Assembly: GCA_046331095.1 (NCBI GenBank)
Contig: JAXLRM010000003.1
Span: 1,054,001-1,118,000 of the forward strand
DNA from: JAIBAC01 sp046331095
GTDB lineage: Bacteria > Actinomycetota > Acidimicrobiia > UBA2766
DNA: 64,000 nucleotides
Reading direction: 5' to 3'
The position numbers were made by a program, and so were the translations under genes. Every line of letters begins with the position of its first letter. Position 1 is the first letter of the stretch. The notes beneath the pieces were generated by a model. The model was not told the DNA's origin and ran no database searches. It worked only from the letters and a program-made list of their open reading frames with translations. This document shows, in pieces, positions 35,226-44,480 of this stretch.

Positions 35226-35340
35226 TCGGGTCTCCTCGCTCCGTGCCTCGTCCTCGGGGATCGCCCTCTGGGATCGCCCACCGTACCTGGGATGACCCCA
35301 CCCTTTCCACGTTGGGTGACGCTGGGTAGAGTCGCCGTGC

Positions 35341-36708
35341 ATGGGGGCCTTCACGTGGGTGTTCGCCGTGCTGATGCTCGTCGGAGCACGGGGAGCAGGC
35401 TCGAACCAGACCGACGTCCGCTTCCACGCCGGCGAGCTCACGGTCACGTCGGTGTCGGCGACGTCGTTCCAGCTCACCTGGTACACCGCCGACCCCACGC
35501 GGCGCTTCGACCTGGGCCGCGCGACGCCGGTGGCGGCCGACACCGTCGTGCGCTACGGGGCTTCACCGGACCCCGCCACTTGGACGACGTGGCGCGATCC
35601 GGGCCCGCCCACCGCGTACCACCACGCCGAGATCACCGGCCTGAGCCCCGGCACGACCTACTGGTACGAGGCGTCGTCCAACGGGGTGAAAGCCGTCAAC
35701 GTCGACATCGGCCTCCCGCGCGTGACCGCGCCGTCGACGCTGGACACACTGGTGCCACCGCCGGGGCGGCACCTGATGCGCATCGCCGTCGCCAACGACC
35801 TCCACGTCGGCGAGACGACGGCGGGGCTACTCGTCGACGGGTTCCCGCCGGGCCTGTCCGTCGACCCGTCCGACCCCTACTGGGGCTTCATGCTCGGCGC
35901 CGTCGTCGACGACGCCAACGCCCACGGTGCCGAGGTCATGGTCGTCAACGGCGACCTCACCGCCGAGGCACACCCGGACGAGGTCGCCCGCGCCAAGTCG
36001 GCACTCGCCCGCTTCGCCGGCGACGTCGTGACGGCGAGGGGTAACCACGACCGCGCCCACCGCGGCGCGGAGTGGGCCTCGTGCTCGCCCGTGCCCGCCG
36101 CGCCGGAGTACCACGATTGCTTCGCCGACGCGTTCGGCCCGCCCGGTCCCGGCGCGCGCCACGACGTCGTGCGCGACATCGGTCCGCTGCGCATCGTCGC
36201 GATCGACTCGGCGGACACCCTGAGCGGGTTCGGCTCGATGGACCCGGCCACACTCGACTTCCTCGCGAGCGCCACCGAGGACGGGCACCCGTCGCTGGTG
36301 TTCTTCCACCACCTCGCGACCTTCGACGCCGTTCGGAACTGGTCCGTGTGGCCTGGATTCCACATTCCGCCGCCGCAGATGGCCGCCCTCGACGGCCTCC
36401 TGGGTGAGCGCCCCGGCATCCTCGCCGTGTTCAGCGGCCACACCCACCGCACCCGCCGCGACACCGGTCCGAACCCCGACGCCCTGTACATGGAGGTCGG
36501 CGCCGTCAAGGAGCACATCGGCGGCTACGCCCTCATGGACGTCTACGAAGGTGGTGTGCAAGTCGAGTTCCGCCAGGCCGCGTGCACGGCGTGCCTCGTC
36601 TGGTCCGAGCGCACGCGCCGCCTCTACTTCGGCCTCTACGACAAGCTCACCGAAGGCACCCTCGCCGACCGCGCCTTCGTCCACCCATTCCAAACGCGGG
36701 CCACATGA
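35341..36708 (+). CDS. Secreted metallophosphoesterase with PAP-like N-domain
   Basis: A 455-residue exported calcineurin-like phosphoesterase. The signal peptide runs to about residue 20. Residues about 25-120 form a fibronectin-type purple-acid-phosphatase N-domain (SFQLTWYTAD, ITGLSPGTTYWYEA). The metal-binding motifs are all present: AVANDLHVG, VNGDLT, ARGNHDR, FFHHL and FSGHTHR. TAGAGT lies 8 nt before the ATG. The last codons (PFQTRAT, stop) lie inside the first copy of an inverted-repeat array, so the array has supplied the C-terminus. Substrate unknown. Confidence 0.88.
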   Translation: MGAFTWVFAVLMLVGARGAGSNQTDVRFHAGELTVTSVSATSFQLTWYTADPTRRFDLGRATPVAADTVVRYGASPDPATWTTWRDPGPPTAYHHAEITGLSPGTTYWYEASSNGVKAVNVDIGLPRVTAPSTLDTLVPPPGRHLMRIAVANDLHVGETTAGLLVDGFPPGLSVDPSDPYWGFMLGAVVDDANAHGAEVMVVNGDLTAEAHPDEVARAKSALARFAGDVVTARGNHDRAHRGAEWASCSPVPAAPEYHDCFADAFGPPGPGARHDVVRDIGPLRIVAIDSADTLSGFGSMDPATLDFLASATEDGHPSLVFFHHLATFDAVRNWSVWPGFHIPPPQMAALDGLLGERPGILAVFSGHTHRTRRDTGPNPDALYMEVGAVKEHIGGYALMDVYEGGVQVEFRQAACTACLVWSERTRRLYFGLYDKLTEGTLADRAFVHPFQTRAT

Positions 36709-36935
36709 CCCGCCGACGCAACAAACCACCCGCGTTTGGCACGGGCCCCCACCCCAAACGCGGGCCACATGACCCGCCGACGCAACAAGCCACCCGCGTT
36801 TGGCACGGGCCCCACCCATTCCAAACGCGGGCCACATGGCCCGCCAGCGCAACAAACCACCCGCGTTTGGCACGGGCCCCCTCCCCAAACGCGGGCCACA
36901 TGGCCCGCCAACACAACAAACCACCCGCGTTTGGG
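36690..36935. repeat. Four tandem inverted repeats, AAACGCGGG stem family
   Basis: Four head-to-tail copies of CCAAACGCGGG - 28-nt loop - CCCGCGTTTGG (first copy 36690-36700/36729-36739), period about 66-70 bp, separated by CACGGGCCCC-type spacers. Loops are nearly identical among copies (CCACATG-CCCGCC-AACAAACCA) but differ from the loops at 4277 and 51711. The array overlaps the phosphoesterase stop codon and fills the convergent gap. Confidence 0.9.
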
Positions 36936-36949
36936 AGGGGGCGGCACCC

Positions 36950-37336
36950 CTACATCAGTCCCTTGGCCTCCGCGTAGCGGTACTGCAGCACGACCATGCG
37001 GGCGACGTCGTCCGGGTCGAGCTCGACGCCGTCACGCTCGGCGACCATGAGGCACAACGCGGCGACCAGTGCGGCATCGTCGTCGGGCGCGTCCGCGGCC
37101 GGCATCGCGAGCTGGGCGTCGACGACCGAGACGACGTCGACGAGGGCGACGCGCCTCTTCACGAGCCGGGGCAGGTTGCCCCACACGTAGCTGATCGCCT
37201 CGTCACGGTCGAAGCCGACGATCTCCTGCCGGCGCCGGCGCCGCAGGACGACCACGAGCGTCACGATCGCGGCGACGAACACGATCACGAAAGGCAGCAC
37301 CGCCCACCCGATGGGTGTGACGGTCACCGCGGTCAT
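36950..37336 (-). CDS. Single-pass membrane protein of unknown function
   Basis: A 128-residue protein with one N-terminal TM helix (about 10-32), a basic stop-transfer run (RRRRR) and a soluble acidic helical domain (DAISYVWGNLPRLVKRR onward). GGAGGAG sits 5-6 nt before the ATG. It is 45 bp downstream of the acyl-CoA dehydrogenase pair on the same strand, so it may be co-transcribed. Family not recognised. Confidence 0.68.
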   Translation of the reverse strand: MTAVTVTPIGWAVLPFVIVFVAAIVTLVVVLRRRRRQEIVGFDRDEAISYVWGNLPRLVKRRVALVDVVSVVDAQLAMPAADAPDDDAALVAALCLMVAERDGVELDPDDVARMVVLQYRYAEAKGLM

Positions 37337-37381
37337 CGATCTCCTCCGGGACCCGCGGTGCCGACGGACCCTTGCCGGGGG

Positions 37382-38521
37382 TCAGAGGCCGATGCGCTGG
37401 GCGAGGATCTCGCGGTGGTAGGTGGCGTCGCCGAAGAGGATCTCCGAGGACTTGGCACGCTTGAAGTACAGGTGGGCGTCGTGCTCCCACGTGAAGCCGA
37501 TGCCGCCGTGGATCTGGATGTTCTCCGCCGCGCAGTGGAAGTAGGCATCGGAGCAGTACGCCTTCGCGAGCGGCGCGACGGTGAGGAGCTCCTCGTTGTC
37601 CTCCGCCGCGGCCCAGCCGGCGTAGTAGGCGGCGGAGCGCGCCGACTCGACCTCGAGGAGCATGTCGGCGCACTTGTGCTTGATCGCCTGGAACGAACCG
37701 ATCGGGCGCCCGAACTGCACCCGGACCTTCGCGTACTCGACGGACATGTCGAGGCACATCTGAGCGCCGCCCACCTGCTCGGCTGCCAGTGCGACGCAGG
37801 CGAGATCGAGGGTCTTGGACAGCGTGTCCCAGCCCGAACCCGCGTCGCCCAAGCGGTTCGCGGCAGGCACGCGCACCCCGTCGAGCTTGACCTCGGCCTG
37901 CTTGCGGGTCATGTCCATCGTGTTGAGGACACGGCGCTCGACCCCGGCGGCGTCCGCGGGCACGACGTAGAGGTCGACACCGTCGGCGCCTTCGGTGCCC
38001 TCCCGGCGGGCAGCCACGATCAGCAGCGATGCCGTGTGGCCGTCGATCACGAAGCTCTTCGTGCCCTCCAGGACGACCTCGTCGCCGTCCGCTGTGGCGG
38101 TCGCGGCGATGCCAGATGCGTCCCACTTGCCCGACGGTTCGGTGTAGGCCACCGTCGCGATCGTCTCGCCCGAGGCGATTCCGGGGAGGTGCTCCTGCTT
38201 CTGGTCCTCGGTGCCGCCGACGAGGAGCGCGTTCGCCGCGAGGCACACCGACGAGAAGAACGGCGCGCACAGCAGCGCCCGGCCCATCTCCTCCATGACA
38301 GCGATCAGCTCGACGTAGGTGAAGCCCGAACCGCCGTACTCCTCGGGGATGTGAAGCGACGGCCAACCGAGCTCGGTGCCGATGCGCGACCAGACCGCGG
38401 CGTCGTAGCCCGAGTCGGTCTCCATCTGTGCGCGCACCGCCTCCGATGCCGAGTAGTTCTCGAGGAACTGTCGGGCGCTCTTCTTGAGCTCTTCCTGCTC
38501 CTCGGTGAAGGCGAAGTTCAT
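37382..38521 (-). CDS. Acyl-CoA dehydrogenase (second of a pair)
   Basis: A 379-residue flavin acyl-CoA dehydrogenase-fold protein. The FAD/substrate motifs VAYTEPSGKWD and the C-terminal IQIHGGIGFTWEHDAHLYFKR (split here as IHGGIGFTWE) are clear. The base glutamate expected in most ACADs is not obvious, as is common in one subunit of heterotetrameric FadE pairs. It begins 34 bp after its partner and would share the operon and the upstream TetR palindrome. It probably oxidises a bulky or branched acyl-CoA. Confidence 0.88.
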   Translation of the reverse strand: MNFAFTEEQEELKKSARQFLENYSASEAVRAQMETDSGYDAAVWSRIGTELGWPSLHIPEEYGGSGFTYVELIAVMEEMGRALLCAPFFSSVCLAANALLVGGTEDQKQEHLPGIASGETIATVAYTEPSGKWDASGIAATATADGDEVVLEGTKSFVIDGHTASLLIVAARREGTEGADGVDLYVVPADAAGVERRVLNTMDMTRKQAEVKLDGVRVPAANRLGDAGSGWDTLSKTLDLACVALAAEQVGGAQMCLDMSVEYAKVRVQFGRPIGSFQAIKHKCADMLLEVESARSAAYYAGWAAAEDNEELLTVAPLAKAYCSDAYFHCAAENIQIHGGIGFTWEHDAHLYFKRAKSSEILFGDATYHREILAQRIGL

Positions 38522-38555
38522 CTGACCCCCTGTGCGGCCCTGTCGAGCAAGTGCA

Positions 38556-39779
38556 TCAGCGCTGCGTATTCTCCCCGGGCTTGGGTTCCTTGGGCAAGCC
38601 AAGGAGCCTCTCGCCCACGATGTTGCGCTGGACCTGGGACGTGCCCCCCCATATGGTCTCCGAGCGCGCGAAGAGGAAGGCGAACTGCTGGGACGTCACC
38701 TGGTAACCGTCACCGACGACGAGTCCGGCGGGGCCGCGCAGGTTCATGCCCAAGTCGGTGACCCACTGGTGGTACTCGGACCAGAACATCTTGTTCAACG
38801 ACGGGTGGAACCCGCCGGTGACGTCCTGGAGGTCGGCACCGGCGGCGGTCAGCGCGGTGAGGGTGCGGTACGCGTTGGCCTTCATAATCGCGACCTTGGT
38901 GTATGCCGCCGCCAGGTCACGCCTCACCACGGGGTCGTCGAGGAGACCGCGCGACCTCGCGACCTCGACGATCTCGTCGAGCTCACGCCGGTAGGAGAGG
39001 AACTGCGTGGTGACCGACGAGCCGCGCTCGAATCCGAGCGTGGTCATCGCGACCGCCCAACCGTTGTTCAGGCCGCCGACGACGTTGCCCACCGGAGCAC
39101 GCGCCTCGTCGAAGAAGACCTCGTTGAACTCGTCCGTGCCGGTCGGCTGGCGCAGCGGCCGCACGGTGACTCCGGGCTGCTTCATCGGAACGAGCAGGAA
39201 GCTGATGCCCTTGTGCGGCGACGCCTGGGGGTCCGTGCGGGCGAGGCAGAAGCAGAAGTCGGCGAAATGGGCGTTGGTGGTCCACACCTTCTGTCCCGAG
39301 ACGACCCACTCGTCGCCGTCGAGGACGGCGCGGGTGGCGAGCGACGCGAGGTCGCTGCCGGCGTCGGGCTCGCTGAAGCCTTGGCACCAGAACTCCTCGC
39401 CACGCAGGATCGGCCCGAGGAAGCGCTCCTTCTGGGCGTCGGTACCCCACTTGATGATCGTGGGGCCCAACAGGGTGTCGGCGAGGAAGTTCGCGACGAC
39501 GGGCGCGTCGGCTGCGATCAACTCCTCGTGGAAGACGACCTGCTCGAGCAGGGACAGGCCACGACCGCCGTACTCCGCGGGCCACGCGATTCCCTTGTAG
39601 CCGGCCTCGTAGAGGCGGCGGTCCCACTCCCTCAGCCACGGGTGGTCGGCGCCCGCTGCGGGGTTGTCCAAGTTGACGTCGCCGACGTGTGCGCGCCAGT
39701 CGGGGTCGAGGTTGTCCTCTAGCCAGTGGCGGAATTCGATGCGGAACTTCTCGGCGGCTTCGCCGTAGTCGAAGTCCAT
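38556..39779 (-). CDS. Acyl-CoA dehydrogenase (first of a pair)
   Basis: A 407-residue ACAD of the large-subunit type with CQGFSEPDAGSDLASL, QKVWTTNAHFADF and the C-terminal GGTSQVQRNIVGERLLGLP. GGAGG lies 6-7 nt before ATG 39779. Two dissimilar ACADs side by side under a TetR regulator resemble actinobacterial FadE heterotetramers that act on steroid side chains or similar bulky CoA esters. The catalytic family is certain; the substrate and the complex are inferred. Confidence 0.9.
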   Translation of the reverse strand: MDFDYGEAAEKFRIEFRHWLEDNLDPDWRAHVGDVNLDNPAAGADHPWLREWDRRLYEAGYKGIAWPAEYGGRGLSLLEQVVFHEELIAADAPVVANFLADTLLGPTIIKWGTDAQKERFLGPILRGEEFWCQGFSEPDAGSDLASLATRAVLDGDEWVVSGQKVWTTNAHFADFCFCLARTDPQASPHKGISFLLVPMKQPGVTVRPLRQPTGTDEFNEVFFDEARAPVGNVVGGLNNGWAVAMTTLGFERGSSVTTQFLSYRRELDEIVEVARSRGLLDDPVVRRDLAAAYTKVAIMKANAYRTLTALTAAGADLQDVTGGFHPSLNKMFWSEYHQWVTDLGMNLRGPAGLVVGDGYQVTSQQFAFLFARSETIWGGTSQVQRNIVGERLLGLPKEPKPGENTQR

Positions 39780-39870
39780 CCTGGTCCTCCGTGGTGGATC
39801 TCCGTGGCGGGGGTGGTCCACGGGCCTGCCCGGGGGCAGTGCGCCCTGACGTGGGCGTCGTGAAATCTAC

Positions 39871-39902
39871 CCACGTACTTGACCGCTTGGTCAAGTACGT
39901 GG
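39871..39902. promoter_or_regulatory. TetR-type operator, 14-bp arms with 4-nt centre
   Basis: CCACGTACTTGACC and its exact complement flank GCTT. The right arm overlaps the last codons of the TetR gene. On the minus strand TTGACC in the palindrome and TAGATT about 19 bp further could be the -35 and -10 of the dehydrogenase operon, so a bound repressor would block it. Confidence 0.7.
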
Positions 39903-40556
39903 TGGCTCCCGTGTGGTAGCAGGCCCGGACTGCTTCTCGGCCTCGAGGCGGTCGATCACGGGCCGTGCGACCGGCTCGATCGTGCGGATCCCGTCCTCGA
40001 AGAGGTCGACGAGGCTGCGCTCGCCCTCGGCCTCCATGAAGATGGCGAGAGCGGCGTCGAAGACGCCGGTGATCGACCCCATCAGGAGGCGCACGACGAC
40101 GGCTTCGTCGCCGGAGACGGCGAGCTCTCCCACCACGAGCTCGCAGAGCTGCGCATGCAGCTCCGCATGCAGCAAGAGGACGCGGGCGGCGAGGACAGGT
40201 GTCGACAGGACCAGGCGGTTGCGTTCGAGCACGAAGTCCGCACGTGCCTCGAACTCACGGCACATCTCGGTGCCGATCTCCATCAGGCAGTCGAACAGCG
40301 ACGTCGACCCGCGCCCGGCGACGGCTTCGGGCATCCGCTGCGCGAGGTCGCTGAAATCGGCCTCGAGCACCTCCTCCTTGGATGCGAAGTACCGGAAGAA
40401 CGTGCGGCAGGAGACGTCGGCAGCGTCGGCGATCTCCTCAACCGTCGTGCCGTCGTAGCCCTTCTCCGCGAACAGACTCAACGCCGCTTCCTGCAGCGCG
40501 CGGCGGGTCTGTTGCTTCTTGCGCTCTCGGAGGCCGATTCGGGCGGGGGCGGTCAC
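39891..40556 (-). CDS. TetR family transcriptional regulator
   Basis: A 221-residue one-component regulator. The N-terminal helix-turn-helix is typical: ALSLFAEKGYDGTTVEEIAD then CRTFFRYFASKEE. The C-terminal ligand domain is helical and variable. The start is GTG with TAGCCT ending 6 nt before it, giving a leaderless mRNA. It sits between the dehydrogenase pair (downstream, same strand) and the divergent MMPL gene, with palindromes at both ends, so it may control both sides, likely sensing an acyl-CoA or lipid. Confidence 0.9.
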   Translation of the reverse strand: MTAPARIGLRERKKQQTRRALQEAALSLFAEKGYDGTTVEEIADAADVSCRTFFRYFASKEEVLEADFSDLAQRMPEAVAGRGSTSLFDCLMEIGTEMCREFEARADFVLERNRLVLSTPVLAARVLLLHAELHAQLCELVVGELAVSGDEAVVVRLLMGSITGVFDAALAIFMEAEGERSLVDLFEDGIRTIEPVARPVIDRLEAEKQSGPATTREPPRT

Positions 40557-40585
40557 GGCCTCAGGCTACACGACGACCCCTGCCG

Positions 40586-40617
40586 TGACACTTGCTGTCA
40601 GGTTTCACATTGTGACA
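40586..40617. promoter_or_regulatory. Overlapping dyads between tetR and mmpL
   Basis: TGACA-CTTGC-TGTCA (40586-40600) and a second TGACA at 40613-40617 form nested TGTCA/TGACA dyads in the 118-bp divergent gap. TAGTGT (40627-40632) could be the mmpL -10. The motif differs from the 39871 palindrome, so a second regulator or a weaker TetR site is possible. Confidence 0.4.
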
Positions 40618-40674
40618 GAAACGCAGTAGTGTGGCGCACGCGCCCGGTCGCCGTCACCACCGAAGGGGAACTCG

Positions 40675-42918
40675 ATGTCCCGCATGCTCGACCGCCTCGG
40701 CCGCCTCGCAGCCAGGCGGCGCTGGTGGGTGCTGGGAGCGTGGAGCGCGCTCCTGGCCCTGGTGGTCGTGCTCGCCGGGACCGTCGGGGGCACCCTCACG
40801 GACAACTTCACGATCCCGGGCACCGAGTCCCAGGACGGGGTCGACATCCTGCGGGAGCGCTTCCCGGCGCTCGCCGGGAGCGACGCCCAGGTCGTGTTCC
40901 ACGCCACCGAAGGCAGCCTCGCGGACGCCGAGCACACCGCGGCCGTCAAGAGCACCCTCGCACGCGTCGCGGACCTCGAGTCGGTCAGCCGCGTCGACGA
41001 CCCCTACGACCCTGCCCGCCCCCAACTGTCCCAGGACGGGACCATCGCGTACGTGATCGTCCAGTACTCGGCGTCGCCGGGCGAGCTCGGCGTCAAAGGC
41101 GTCGACGCGCTCGAGGCGGCCGTGGCGCCCGCCCGCAGCAGCGGGCTCGAGGTCGAGCTCGGCGGCACCATGCACCTGTCTAACCAGCATGTCGAGACGG
41201 GCCCGTCGGAGGCTATCGGGGTGATCGCCGCGATCGTGATCCTGCTCGTCGCGTTCGGATCGGCCGTGGCCATGGGGTTGCCGATGCTCACCGCCCTGTT
41301 CAGCCTCGGCATCGGTACGTCGATCATCACCCTCTGCGCCGTCTTCGTCGAGATCCCGACGTCGTCGATACAGCTCGCGATGATGATCGGACTCGGTGTC
41401 GGCATCGACTACGCCTTGTTCATCGTCACCCGCCACCGCCAGAACCTCGCGGCCGGGATGGACGTGATCGACTCGATCGGCGTGGCGAACGCCACCGCCG
41501 GTCAGGCCGTGATCTTCGCGGGGGGCACCGTCGTGGTGGCGATCCTGGGCCTGTGGCTCTCGGGCATGCCGGCGGTCGGCATGATGGCGACCACGACCGC
41601 GGTCGTGATCGCGGTCACCGTGCTCGCCGCCGTCACCCTGCTACCGGCCCTGCTGGGCTTCGCCGGCCGCAACGTCACGCGTTTCGGGATCCCCGGCCTC
41701 TCGCCCAAGGACGAGTCCGGCCAGAGGTCGCCGTGGCGCCGCTGGGCCGAACACGTCTCGCACCGGCCCTGGCGGTACCTGATCGCGAGCACGATCGGCC
41801 TGCTGGTGCTCGCCACACCCGTGCTCGCGATGCGCCTCGGCCAGGCCGACGCCGGCACCAAGCCCCCCGGCGACACCCAGCGCCGCGCGTACGACCTCCT
41901 CGCCGCCGGCTTCGGACCCGGGTTCAACGGACCGCTGATGGTCGCCGCCGACATCCCCGAGGGCACCGACCGCGAGACCGCCGACGCCGTCCTCGGCCAG
42001 ATCGTCGCGTCGGCGGCGGCCGACCCCCTCGTGGCCGCGGCGACGCCCCCGATGTTCAACGAAGCGGGCGACGCCGCCGTGATGACGATCGTGGAGCGGA
42101 CCTCGCCCCAGGACGAGGCGACCGCGGACCTCGTGCACCGCCTGCGAGGCGAGATAGTCCCCGCCGCCACCGCCGGGACCGGCATCGGCGTCTACGTGAG
42201 CGGCACGACCAGCGCGTTCATCGACCTCTCCGAGCGCCTCGCCCAGCGGCTCCCGATCTTCATCGCCGCGGTCGTGATCCTGTCGTTCATCCTGCTGACC
42301 ATCGTGTTCCGCTCCCCCGTCGTAGCGCTCAAGGCGGGGATCCTCAACGTGCTCGCCATCGGGGCGGCCTACGGCGTCGTCGTCGCGATCTTCCAGTGGG
42401 GCTGGGCGAAGGGCATCGTCGGCCTCGAGGAGACGATGCCGATCGTGGCGTTCATCCCGATGATGATGTTCGCGATCCTCTTCGGACTGTCGATGGACTA
42501 CGAGGTGTTCATCCTCTCGCGAGTGCGCGAGGAGTACATGAAGACCGGCGACAACGACGCCAGCGTCGTCACCGGGATCGCGTCCACGGCCCGCGTCGTG
42601 ACCTCGGCGGCGCTGATCATGATCGCCGTCTTCGCGGGCTTCGCCCTCAGCGACGAGCCCATCCTCAAGATGATGGGCATCGGCCTCGCGACGGCGGTGC
42701 TCCTCGACGCCACGGTCGTGCGGATCGTGCTCGTGCCGTCGACGATGGCGCTCCTCGGCGACGCCAACTGGTGGCTGCCGCGCTGGCTCGACCGCATCCT
42801 CCCGCACCTCGACATGGAGGGCGGCGCCGCGCCCGGAGCCGAGCGCGGTGACGACGAGGTGCTCGACCTCGCCGCCGCGGAGTCCGAGCACGGCGACGAA
42901 CGCGTCCCGATCGCGTAG
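40675..42918 (+). CDS. MMPL family RND transporter
   Basis: A 747-residue lipid-exporter-type protein. Two repeats each have one TM helix, a large extracytoplasmic loop (about 40-180 and 400-515) and a five-helix block. The proton-relay motifs are visible as GVGIDYALFIVTRHR in the first half and GLSMDYEVFILSRVREE in the second. It would export lipids or siderophore-like compounds, and it diverges from a TetR regulator next to acyl-CoA dehydrogenases. An acidic tail of about 30 residues follows the last helix. Confidence 0.92.
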   Translation: MSRMLDRLGRLAARRRWWVLGAWSALLALVVVLAGTVGGTLTDNFTIPGTESQDGVDILRERFPALAGSDAQVVFHATEGSLADAEHTAAVKSTLARVADLESVSRVDDPYDPARPQLSQDGTIAYVIVQYSASPGELGVKGVDALEAAVAPARSSGLEVELGGTMHLSNQHVETGPSEAIGVIAAIVILLVAFGSAVAMGLPMLTALFSLGIGTSIITLCAVFVEIPTSSIQLAMMIGLGVGIDYALFIVTRHRQNLAAGMDVIDSIGVANATAGQAVIFAGGTVVVAILGLWLSGMPAVGMMATTTAVVIAVTVLAAVTLLPALLGFAGRNVTRFGIPGLSPKDESGQRSPWRRWAEHVSHRPWRYLIASTIGLLVLATPVLAMRLGQADAGTKPPGDTQRRAYDLLAAGFGPGFNGPLMVAADIPEGTDRETADAVLGQIVASAAADPLVAAATPPMFNEAGDAAVMTIVERTSPQDEATADLVHRLRGEIVPAATAGTGIGVYVSGTTSAFIDLSERLAQRLPIFIAAVVILSFILLTIVFRSPVVALKAGILNVLAIGAAYGVVVAIFQWGWAKGIVGLEETMPIVAFIPMMMFAILFGLSMDYEVFILSRVREEYMKTGDNDASVVTGIASTARVVTSAALIMIAVFAGFALSDEPILKMMGIGLATAVLLDATVVRIVLVPSTMALLGDANWWLPRWLDRILPHLDMEGGAAPGAERGDDEVLDLAAAESEHGDERVPIA

Positions 42919-42948
42919 GGCGGCATGGCCGACGCGAGGGCTCGTGGT

Positions 42949-42954
42949 TACCCT
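42949..42954 (+). promoter_or_regulatory. -10 element for leaderless MBL gene
   Basis: TACCCT ends 6 nt before the ATG at 42961, 30 bp after the MMPL stop. Confidence 0.45.
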
Positions 42955-42960
42955 GGCCCG

Positions 42961-43581
42961 ATGCACTACGAGGACCCGGCGATCGTCGTCGACAAGTTCG
43001 AGGTCGGCACGTTCGAGAACAACTGCTACGTGATCCGCGACGCCCGTTCCGATGCGGCGATCGTCGTGGACGCCCCCTTCGAGGCCGACACGATCGCCTG
43101 CCACTGCGAGGGGCTCGCCGTCGGCGAGATCGTCCTGACACACGGCCACTTCGACCACGTGTCGTGCCTCGAGGAGGCTCGCAAGAGGCTCGGCGTCGGC
43201 TCCGCGTGCCACGCCGACGACGCCGAGATGATGCCGGTAGGTCCCGAACGCACGATCGCCGACGGCGAGACGGTGCGGGTGGGCCGCCTAGAACTGCGCG
43301 CGATCCACACGCCCGGCCACACCCCCGGCGGGCTCTGCCTCGTCTACGACCCCACCGCAGACGCTGGCACCCCGATCCTGTTCAGCGGCGACACGCTCTT
43401 CCCGGGCGGCCCCGGCAACACCAAACTGGCCTCCGGGGACTTCCCGGCGATCATCGAGTCGATCCGTGACAGGCTCTTCACCCTCGACGACGACACGATC
43501 GTGATGCCGGGCCACGGCCTCGACACCACGATCGGGACCGAACGTCCGCACCTACAGGAGTGGATCGACCGCGGCTGGTGA
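42961..43581 (+). CDS. MBL-fold metallo-hydrolase (glyoxalase II-like)
   Basis: A 206-residue metallo-beta-lactamase-fold enzyme. Metal ligands: THGHFDH, HTPGHTPGG, SGDTLF and PGHG. The order and spacing resemble hydroxyacylglutathione hydrolase-like proteins, which in actinobacteria often act on other thiol conjugates or thioesters. The ATG is chosen from the leaderless -10 spacing. Its substrate is not known. Confidence 0.88.
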   Translation: MHYEDPAIVVDKFEVGTFENNCYVIRDARSDAAIVVDAPFEADTIACHCEGLAVGEIVLTHGHFDHVSCLEEARKRLGVGSACHADDAEMMPVGPERTIADGETVRVGRLELRAIHTPGHTPGGLCLVYDPTADAGTPILFSGDTLFPGGPGNTKLASGDFPAIIESIRDRLFTLDDDTIVMPGHGLDTTIGTERPHLQEWIDRGW

Positions 43582-43607
43582 CCACTCCCGAACCAGGGAC
43601 CAGAACC

Positions 43608-43656
43608 GACGTGCGCGCGTCACGCACCAGGGGGTGGTCCCACACGCGCGCACGTC
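43608..43656. repeat. 13-bp-arm inverted repeat before sufC
   Basis: GACGTGCGCGCGT (43608-43620) and its perfect complement (43644-43656) enclose a 23-nt loop. The right arm abuts the TTGAGT -35 of sufC. It may terminate the MBL transcript or bind a regulator of sufC-sufS. Confidence 0.78.
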
Positions 43657-43687
43657 TTGAGTTTCTCCTACGGGCGTAGTGTAAAAT
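43657..43687 (+). promoter_or_regulatory. Promoter of sufC-sufS
   Basis: TTGAGT (43657-43662) and TAAAAT (43682-43687) are 19 bp apart. The -10 ends 7 nt before the GTG at 43695, predicting a leaderless sufC mRNA. Confidence 0.55.
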
Positions 43688-43694
43688 CCGTGCC

Positions 43695-44476
<782 letters not shown>

Positions 44477-44480
<4 letters not shown>

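Noticed and set aside
36690..36935. CRISPR-like array
   Set aside because: Repeats are palindromic with loops that are themselves repeated, there are no unique spacers, and no cas genes are present.
36800..38761. 653-codon plus-strand frame opposite the first dehydrogenase gene
   Set aside because: Starts inside the repeat array and runs antisense to a clear acyl-CoA dehydrogenase.
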